Shown here piece by piece: positions 1 to 5,283 of a DNA stretch of 7,782 nt. Within the stretch, counting starts at the first letter, position 1, and each line of letters opens with the position of its first letter. Source of the DNA: an uncultured Bacteroidales bacterium (GTDB lineage: Bacteria; Bacteroidota; Bacteroidia; Bacteroidales; Paludibacteraceae). The stretch lies in the NCBI GenBank assembly GCA_903929065.1, contig CAIYTJ010000013.1:1-7782 (forward strand). Direction: 5' to 3'. The position numbers and the translations under genes are program-made. Under the pieces are notes generated by a model. The model had not been told where the DNA came from. It was given only the letters and a program-made list of their open reading frames with translations, and did no database searches.

Positions 1-18
1 AATACGGAAATAATCAAA

Positions 19-53
19 AATACCGCAATCTCATTTGTTGAAATTGCGGTATT
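19..53 (-). terminator. Rho-independent terminator after the metallopeptidase gene
   Basis: An 11-bp perfect stem (19-29 with 43-53) with a 13-nt loop lies 25 bp beyond the stop codon of the peptidase gene. Read on the minus strand the stem is followed by a run of five T (complement of 16-20, partly in the stem), as in an intrinsic terminator. The other side is also T-rich (51-60), so it could act in both directions on a convergent gene beyond the left edge. Confidence 0.8.
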
Positions 54-77
54 ATTATTTCCAAATTTTTAATTATT

Positions 78-761
78 TTATCTTCGGCTTCCTCCAAGGA
101 AAATCAAAATATAATAAACCAAAGCTGCTAATGAACCAAGTGCTGCAACCACATACGTGTAAGCGGCAGTCTTCAAAGCGTCTTTGGCTTGTTCATGTGT
201 TTCATAATTTGTAATTCCTGCCGTGTTCAGCCATACCAATGCACGGGAACTTGCATTAATTTCGACTGGCAATGTGATAATACTGAACAATGTTGTAACT
301 GCAAATAAACCAATACCTACAAGCAATAGCTGTGGAAACGTCCGAACAAAAATAATTCCTGCAAACAACACCCATTGCATCCAGTTTGAAGCAAAATTCA
401 CCACGGGTACCAATTTTGAGCGCAAGGTAAGCGGTGCATAAGCCATTGAATGCTGAACGGCATGACCGCATTCATGTGCAGCCACAGCTGCTGCTGCTAC
501 ACTGCTTGAAGAGTAAACATTTTCGCTTAGATTTACTGTTTTTGTGGTAGGATCGTAATGGTCTGTCAAATGCCCATTAGTCGAAATAACCTGAACATCA
601 TAAATGCCATTATCGCGCAGCATTTTAGTTGCAACGTCCTTCCCAGTCATTCCCCGTGGAATGGGAAGTTTCGAATAACGTTCGAATTTCGATTTCAGAT
701 TGTTTGAAATCAACCAACTAATCAGTGCAAAAACTCCAAAAATGATATAACCTATAAACAT
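78..761 (-). CDS. Membrane-bound zinc metallopeptidase, YugP family
   Basis: This 227-residue protein fits the zinc-dependent membrane peptidases of the YugP type (Pfam Zn_peptidase_2). The sequence shows an N-terminal membrane segment (about residues 1-19), then a domain with HECGH at 96-100, the zinc-binding and catalytic HExxH-type motif. A hydrophobic block (about 127-165) leads into PVEINASSRA, whose Glu (about 167) is the expected third zinc ligand, and a last membrane segment lies at about 200-224. The frame extends upstream to a TTG at 812, but the ATG at 761 is chosen because it begins directly with the membrane segment typical of the family and follows an A/T-rich leader. The physiological substrate is not known to me; a membrane-protein quality-control role is only a guess. 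The preceding gene is 148 bp away and a terminator follows, so it may be a single-gene unit. Confidence 0.9.
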   Translation of the reverse strand: MFIGYIIFGVFALISWLISNNLKSKFERYSKLPIPRGMTGKDVATKMLRDNGIYDVQVISTNGHLTDHYDPTTKTVNLSENVYSSSSVAAAAVAAHECGHAVQHSMAYAPLTLRSKLVPVVNFASNWMQWVLFAGIIFVRTFPQLLLVGIGLFAVTTLFSIITLPVEINASSRALVWLNTAGITNYETHEQAKDALKTAAYTYVVAALGSLAALVYYILIFLGGSRR

Positions 762-909
762 GATTTTAATTTTTAATGGTTTGAGTTGACATTTCTTCAA
801 AATCCTTGCCAAATGACAAAATGGCAGTGGTTTTGATTTAAAAAATATTCCTGAATTAGGATGTTATAATTTACCAATAGAACTTCATTTCGTAATTCCA
901 AATTGGAAT

Positions 910-2442
910 TTAATTTTTAATTATTTTAAAGGTCGAAATCTTATTGTTATTATTCATTATTTCGACCATATAAATTCCTTTGCTATAATTACTAACATTC
1001 ATTTGAAAATCACCTGTAGTAGGCAAAGTATAAGTATTTATATTCCGACCACTTAAGTCCATAATTTTTACATTTGAATTTTCAGGCAGATTATCAATTC
1101 GCATATTCAGAAAATCTTTCACAAAGGTAGGGAATATTGCAATAGAATAAACATGATTTTCAATCAAAGTGGTTGCAACTTTTGAAATTGTGACATGATC
1201 GCCTGAGTTAATGCCATTTATATCAATAAGTGGTTCTATTGACAACTGGCTCGGGATATTCAGTCTGTTTGCATCGGTTAATGCTGGTACATTTGGTTCG
1301 TTTTCAAATTTGATAGTATATATTTCTGCTCTATCCGGAAAAAAACGAACCAACATGAAGTGATAAAATGATCCATATCCTCGAGTCCATGATTTTGGAT
1401 TGTCAGCGGTATACAACGGTGCCCCCCAACCTCCTTCGCCAAAATAAACAATTCCATTTACGTCATCCCTAACAAAGCCCTGAACGTTGCCAGATGAACT
1501 TGAACTTTTAATCGGCCATGACATGCTGAAAACATGTGCATCTGCTTCTTGAACCAGCTTCACGTTGTACTGTTCGAAAAGTGGCACCCATTGAGTATAT
1601 TCATCTTGATCATTGGATTTAACGCTATAGATTGGCCGGATTGGCAAATGATATTGTGGTAAATTCCACGTTGTAATATTACCATAGCTCTGTAATTGAC
1701 CCTTCAACCAAACAGTTTCATTCGATATATTGGCAAATGAATTCAAATTATATATCCGCAAAAGTGAACCTCCAAACGGAATGGAATAATAATTATTCTG
1801 ATAATCAATACCATCATTTGGCACATCGAATAAATTAGACAAATTTGTTACTCCGTATTCGTGATTACCTTCAGCAATGACGATTGGCGTTATGCGTCCA
1901 TCGGTTGCAATTGAATAAGTCCAGTTATCAAACCAATCCTGATATTCACTATTCGTGCCGCTATCGGTAAAGTCACCATCAAAAATCACAGCATGTGGCC
2001 GTAGTTTTGCGACTAGTTTAAATCCGATAATGCGTGGATCGATACCTGCACGTGTGTCAGCTCCACATATCAAAGAAATTGGTTGTGAAGGATCAGTTGA
2101 AATTGTTTGAAATGAATAACGTTGACTGGTACCTTCATTGTCTTTTATTACAAAATAGTAAACGGTGTTGGCACTTAAACCACTAAGACGCACAAATGTA
2201 TTTTTCATTCCTCCATCGGTATTTGTAGTTGCCGGTGTTGCCTGAAAGGGATATAAATTAGAGTTCGTTCCATTATCAACTTTCCCATAACACAATACGG
2301 GAGTGTTACCTGAATATTGATCCCAACCAATTGAAATTGTTGATGAAGGATCGGTCCGGTATGTAGCACGTATGCGACGTGTCGCAGCTTCCAATGTATT
2401 CAATAGAAGCAAGCTGATAATACTAAGTATATATGTTTTCAT
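910..2442 (-). CDS. Secreted purple-acid-phosphatase-like metallophosphoesterase with T9SS sorting tail
   Basis: The 510-residue protein has a signal peptide (about 1-19), a fibronectin-III-like purple acid phosphatase N-terminal domain (about 22-115), a calcineurin-like phosphoesterase domain (about 120-395) and a C-terminal T9SS type A sorting domain (about 435-510, starting at IFPTF and containing VKIMDLSGR and KGIYMVEI). Metal-site motifs visible are GADTR (127-131), GDFTD (156-160), GNHE (192-195), a YHLP motif with H265, and DAH (301-303). The first motif has Arg where D-x-H is usual, and the last has Asp where GHxH would have its first His; both occur, as I recall, in a Bacteroidota branch of this family. 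It probably hydrolyses phosphomonoesters or diesters at the cell surface or outside the cell. Exact substrate is unknown. It is separated from purA by a terminator and so likely has its own promoter. Confidence 0.88.
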   Translation of the reverse strand: MKTYILSIISLLLLNTLEAATRRIRATYRTDPSSTISIGWDQYSGNTPVLCYGKVDNGTNSNLYPFQATPATTNTDGGMKNTFVRLSGLSANTVYYFVIKDNEGTSQRYSFQTISTDPSQPISLICGADTRAGIDPRIIGFKLVAKLRPHAVIFDGDFTDSGTNSEYQDWFDNWTYSIATDGRITPIVIAEGNHEYGVTNLSNLFDVPNDGIDYQNNYYSIPFGGSLLRIYNLNSFANISNETVWLKGQLQSYGNITTWNLPQYHLPIRPIYSVKSNDQDEYTQWVPLFEQYNVKLVQEADAHVFSMSWPIKSSSSSGNVQGFVRDDVNGIVYFGEGGWGAPLYTADNPKSWTRGYGSFYHFMLVRFFPDRAEIYTIKFENEPNVPALTDANRLNIPSQLSIEPLIDINGINSGDHVTISKVATTLIENHVYSIAIFPTFVKDFLNMRIDNLPENSNVKIMDLSGRNINTYTLPTTGDFQMNVSNYSKGIYMVEIMNNNNKISTFKIIKN

Positions 2443-2485
2443 TGAAGTAATTATTTAAAATATGAATTCCAGTAAAATTGCTAAC

Positions 2486-2520
2486 AAAAAAAAACAACAT
2501 CCGATTGGATGTTGTTTTTT
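2486..2520 (-). terminator. Strong rho-independent terminator after purA
   Basis: An 8-bp core stem (2495-2502 with 2507-2514, arms CAACATCC / GGATGTTG) with a 4-nt loop is extended by A:T pairs (2489-2494 with 2515-2520). On the minus strand the stem ends in a run of nine T (2494-2486). It starts 22 bp past the purA stop codon and 43 bp before the phosphoesterase start. The structure is near-symmetric and could work on both strands. Confidence 0.92.
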
Positions 2521-2542
2521 AATTATACAGATTTATTGATAT

Positions 2543-3814
2543 TTATGCTTCGGTGTATCTTATAATTGTTTGTTCCCTATCTGGTCCGACAGATACTATT
2601 TTGATAGGAACTTCCAGTTCTTCTTCGAGGAAACTGATATAAGCGTTGAATTCTTCGGGAAATTCATCTTCGCTTTGCATTTTTGTCATGTCGACTTTCC
2701 AGCCTGGAAATTCAACATAAACCGGTTCGGCACCATCAGTCAAATCGTATGGGAATTGTTCGGTTTCATGTCCGTCAATTTTATAAGCAACGCAAGCTTT
2801 GATAGTTTCAAACCCATCAAGTACATCACTTTTCATCATAATTAATTGTGTTACACCATTAATCATTACTGCATATTTCAACGCCACCAGATCAATCCAA
2901 CCGCAACGGCGGGGACGACCGGTCACAGAACCAAATTCAAATCCGATTTTACGCATGTTATCACCGGTTTCATCAAAAAGTTCTGTTGGAAATGGTCCGC
3001 TACCAATGCGTGTGCAATAGGCTTTGAAAATTCCATACACTTCACCAATATTTCCGGGAGAAACTCCCAATCCGGTACATGCTCCGGCACAAATAGTATT
3101 CGAAGATGTTACAAAGGGATAGGAGCCAAAATCAATATCGAGCATTGTTCCCTGAGCTCCTTCTGCCAACACTTTTTTGCCGGATTTGATTGCATCATTT
3201 ACAAAATGTTCGCTGTCTATCAATTCAAAGCGTTTAATACATTCAATCCCTTCAAACCAGGCAGTTTCCAATTCTGCCAAATCATATTCAAAATTGTATT
3301 GTTTCAGAATTTCTTTGTGGCGTGCAACAGCAGCATTATATTTTTCTTCAAAATTATGAAGAATATCACCGACACGAACTCCGTTACGGCTGATTTTATC
3401 TGTGTAAGTTGGTCCGATTCCTTTACCGGTTGTACCGATTTTTCCACTTCCTTTGGCTGATTCATAAGCTGCATCGAGCAAACGATGTGTGGGGAGGATT
3501 AAATGTGCTTTTTTAGATATTTTCAATCGGTCGGTAAGCGGGTGACCGGAAATTTCAAGTGCATCAACTTCGGCTTTAAACAATGCTGGATCGAGTACAA
3601 CTCCATTGCCAATTACATTTATTTTATCACCCTGAAATATTCCTGAAGGTATAGATCGCAACACAAACTTCTTTCCTTCAAACTCAAGTGTGTGACCTGC
3701 ATTTGGCCCGCCCTGAAAACGGGTAACAAGCTGATAATTTGGAGTTAAAACGTCAACAATCTTACCTTTCCCTTCATCTCCCCACTGGAGACCCAACAAA
3801 ACATCTACTTTCAT
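2543..3814 (-). CDS. purA: Adenylosuccinate synthetase
   Basis: PurA joins IMP and aspartate with GTP to form adenylosuccinate, the first committed step from IMP to AMP, in the cytoplasm. The 423-residue protein has the usual length and all main signatures: GDEGKGK at 12-18 with catalytic Asp13, NAGHT at 38-42 with catalytic His41, TTGKGIGPTYTDK at 128-140 (IMP binding), EGAQG at 218-222, TGRPRRCGWIDL at 298-309, the guanine-binding KSD at 328-330, and the C-terminal VGPDREQT. The ATG at 3814 is the natural start because MKVDVLLGLQWGDEG matches the family N-terminus. The leader is A/T-rich with no clear Shine-Dalgarno site, as is normal in Bacteroidota. It lies 38 bp behind the fur-like gene and is probably co-transcribed with it. 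A strong terminator follows. Confidence 0.98.
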   Translation of the reverse strand: MKVDVLLGLQWGDEGKGKIVDVLTPNYQLVTRFQGGPNAGHTLEFEGKKFVLRSIPSGIFQGDKINVIGNGVVLDPALFKAEVDALEISGHPLTDRLKISKKAHLILPTHRLLDAAYESAKGSGKIGTTGKGIGPTYTDKISRNGVRVGDILHNFEEKYNAAVARHKEILKQYNFEYDLAELETAWFEGIECIKRFELIDSEHFVNDAIKSGKKVLAEGAQGTMLDIDFGSYPFVTSSNTICAGACTGLGVSPGNIGEVYGIFKAYCTRIGSGPFPTELFDETGDNMRKIGFEFGSVTGRPRRCGWIDLVALKYAVMINGVTQLIMMKSDVLDGFETIKACVAYKIDGHETEQFPYDLTDGAEPVYVEFPGWKVDMTKMQSEDEFPEEFNAYISFLEEELEVPIKIVSVGPDREQTIIRYTEA

Positions 3815-3852
3815 TTAGTTATTATATAATTGAATAAAATTTTAAATTCTGA

Positions 3853-4308
3853 CTAAGCATTTTTCAAAATTGCTTTGCATTTGTGGCATAAGCCATACAT
3901 ATAAAGCGAATAATGCGAAGAATAAAAATGTGCAAATTTGCGGCCCTGAATCGAATTCTTAAGTTGTTTGTCTGTAAATTCCTTCACTTTGCCACAATTG
4001 GTGCAAATCAGGTGATTATGCGTATTATTTCCAAATGCCTTTTCATATTGAGCCACCTGAGTTCCCAATTGATGTTTGATAATCAATTTACAAGCAAGTA
4101 AAACCTCAAGTGTGTTATAAATTGTAGCCAGACTTACCCGATAATCTTTTTGCATCATCCTGTGTAAAATATCTGCATTGAAATGGCCTTCATAAGAATA
4201 AATATGCTCCAGAATGGCATAACGTTCAGGCGTTTTGCGATGTTTGTGCTTCTTGAGATAATCTGTGAAAATCTCCTGGATTGATTCTAATGAAACTTCG
4301 TCCTTCAT
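3853..4308 (-). CDS. Fur-family metal-dependent transcriptional regulator
   Basis: This is a 151-residue DNA-binding repressor of the Fur/PerR/Zur superfamily. The N-terminal winged helix (about 10-85) includes RKTPERYAILEHI and the recognition-helix segment VSLATIYNTLEVL. The C-terminal half carries the metal and dimer region: H42, E89, H97, H99 and E110 match the positions of the E. coli Fur regulatory ligands H33, E81, H88, H90 and E101, and H132 lies in the conserved HYSLYMYG segment. Two CxxC pairs (C102/C105 and C141/C144) would form a structural Cys4 zinc site. Whether it senses iron, peroxide, zinc or manganese cannot be read from the sequence. It leads an apparent fur-purA unit. A promoter-like motif overlapping an inverted repeat directly upstream suggests autoregulation. 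Confidence 0.93.
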   Translation of the reverse strand: MKDEVSLESIQEIFTDYLKKHKHRKTPERYAILEHIYSYEGHFNADILHRMMQKDYRVSLATIYNTLEVLLACKLIIKHQLGTQVAQYEKAFGNNTHNHLICTNCGKVKEFTDKQLKNSIQGRKFAHFYSSHYSLYMYGLCHKCKAILKNA

Positions 4309-4327
4309 GGTTTTAGTTTAAGCCCAA

Positions 4328-4343
4328 CAAAAGTACAACTTTT
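4328..4343 (-). promoter_or_regulatory. Candidate promoter -7 element overlapping an inverted repeat, upstream of the Fur-family gene
   Basis: On the minus strand positions 4335-4328 read TACTTTTG, a full match to the Bacteroidota -7 consensus TAnnTTTG. This would put transcription start about 12 bp before the fur-like ATG. I find no well-spaced TTG -33 element. A perfect inverted repeat AAAAGT-aca-ACTTTT (4329-4343) covers the same bases and could be an operator. The repeat does not resemble the classical Fur or PerR boxes, so operator function is inference. Confidence 0.45.
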
Positions 4344-4356
4344 ACCGTATTTTTTG

Positions 4357-5043
4357 CTATATAATTCCCAAAAATAATATTTCCTGTTTCACTTCAGTTG
4401 AAATAAATTGCTGTGAAACAGAAGTTGAAATGGAAAATTGATTTATACCTGCCAGAATGCTGGCAGCTATTTGTTTATCTTTCCGACACAAGCGACATAA
4501 ACAAAATGCAATTGATTTATAAAGATGAAAATCGTCTGTCTGCGAGGATTCGAAGGCTTTTTGAATCAAAATATTCACTTCACCGGCATTCAATTTTTCA
4601 TAAATGCGGGCTGCCAGAATAAATCCGGTAATCACTTTCCAATTATTTTCGGACAAAATCCATTTCGCAAAAAGCTGACTGGCAAAAGTAAGATTTCGAA
4701 ACAAATTCATGCACGACAACTCAATAATTTCAATCTGATTGAAACTATCGGACCATTTTTCAGCTAACTCCATGGTAAATGAATCAATTGGTTCAAGCAA
4801 TGTGGCCAGAATCATGGTTTCGCGAATTTGAAGGCTCCAAAGACGTTGTGCTAAATCATGATTTGATTCATAGGATGCAGCAATTTCTTTAAGTCGGGGA
4901 AATGAAACTCCGTAATTTTTTTTGTAGACAATTCCGCTTTGCGTCATTTGATCTGACACGATTCCGTTCATCGACAACCTGATTTTTTGCCTTATTTCGT
5001 TGATTTGGGCATCTAAAACCGGATTTGAAACATAATATTTCAT
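4357..5043 (-). CDS. AlkD-like HEAT-repeat protein (DNA alkylation repair family), catalytic residues not conserved
   Basis: The 228-residue protein is built of helical repeats and matches the AlkD / DNA_alkylation family in length and landmarks: GVSFPRLKEIA (45-55), AQRLWSLQIRETMILATLL (65-83), KWILSENNW (127-135) and the late KSIAFCLCRLCRK segment (166-178). AlkD proteins remove alkylated bases by gripping the DNA backbone. Placing it beside Bacillus cereus AlkD by eye, catalytic Asp113 corresponds to Glu108, Trp109 to Ile104, Arg148 to about Ile138 and Trp187 to Phe170. It may therefore bind DNA or another partner without classical glycosylase activity. The start ATG at 5043 gives a normal N-terminus. 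It lies 48 bp upstream of the fur-like gene, so transcription could read into that unit. It is divergent from the tRNA gene. Confidence 0.8.
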   Translation of the reverse strand: MKYYVSNPVLDAQINEIRQKIRLSMNGIVSDQMTQSGIVYKKNYGVSFPRLKEIAASYESNHDLAQRLWSLQIRETMILATLLEPIDSFTMELAEKWSDSFNQIEIIELSCMNLFRNLTFASQLFAKWILSENNWKVITGFILAARIYEKLNAGEVNILIQKAFESSQTDDFHLYKSIAFCLCRLCRKDKQIAASILAGINQFSISTSVSQQFISTEVKQEILFLGII

Positions 5044-5113
5044 TTTATTTTGCTCTTTATACGTTGTAAATTAACCCATTGCAAAAAATGCTTGGATTTA
5101 AAAATCAAAACTG

Positions 5114-5144
5114 TTGCACAAATTCAATAGCTGTATTATCTTTG
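5114..5144 (+). promoter_or_regulatory. Bacteroidota-type promoter of the tRNA-His gene
   Basis: A TTG at 5114-5116 (-33 element) and TATCTTTG at 5137-5144 (-7 element, full TAnnTTTG match) are 20 bp apart, the expected spacing for the primary sigma factor of Bacteroidota. Transcription would start near 5152, a few bases before the mature tRNA. Confidence 0.8.
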
Positions 5145-5159
5145 CACTCGCAAAACATG

Positions 5160-5233
5160 GTGGTCGTAGCTCAGTTGGTTAGAGCGTCTGATTGTGGTTC
5201 AGAAGGTCGCGGGTTCGAGCCCCGTTCTCCACC
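5160..5233 (+). tRNA. tRNA-His, anticodon GTG
   Basis: The cloverleaf is complete: D-arm GCTC/GAGC (5169-5185), anticodon arm TCTGA/TCAGA with loop TTGTGGT and anticodon GTG at 5194-5196, and T-arm GCGGG/CCCGT with loop TTCGAGC (5209-5225). A G at 5159 can serve as the extra G-1 specific to tRNA-His and faces C73 at 5233. The 3' CCA is not encoded and must be added by an enzyme. The acceptor stem is odd: pairs 1-4 are perfect, but positions 5:68 are T-T and 6:67 C-C, and 7:66 is a G-T wobble. It has its own promoter and terminator, so it is probably transcribed alone. Confidence 0.93.
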
Positions 5234-5251
5234 CATACTAAAATGCACTTT

Positions 5252-5283
5252 AAAAGGAAGAACAAATCAGTTCTTCCTTTTTT
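5252..5283 (+). terminator. Terminator of tRNA-His, overlapping the 3' end of the convergent gene
   Basis: A 12-bp perfect stem (5252-5263 AAAAGGAAGAAC with 5270-5281) and a 6-nt loop are followed on the plus strand by a T-rich tail (a T run at 5278-5283, then GTTT). It begins 18 bp after the tRNA. The TGA stop codon of the convergent minus-strand gene (5267-5269) lies inside the loop. On the minus strand the stem ends in four T with no further T tract, so termination in that direction is probably weaker. Confidence 0.88.

Noticed and set aside
762..812. Upstream extension of the metallopeptidase to a TTG start at 812
   Set aside because: The extra 17 residues are polar and lysine-rich, precede the first membrane segment and start at a rare TTG; the ATG at 761 fits the family N-terminus better.
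894..910. Palindrome AATTCCAA-a-TTGGAATT at the end of the phosphoesterase gene
   Set aside because: It has a one-base centre and no T run on the minus strand, so it is not a convincing terminator. It is A/T-rich and could occur by chance.
2455..2488. Possible promoter for the phosphoesterase: TTTG at 2488-2485 and TATTTTAA at 2462-2455 on the minus strand
   Set aside because: The -7 match to TAnnTTTG is incomplete and the spacing of 22 is slightly long. A promoter is expected here, but this one is not supported well enough.
2846..3460. Plus-strand open frame of 204 codons inside purA
   Set aside because: It is antisense to a highly conserved gene and its translation shows no recognisable domain; a shadow frame.
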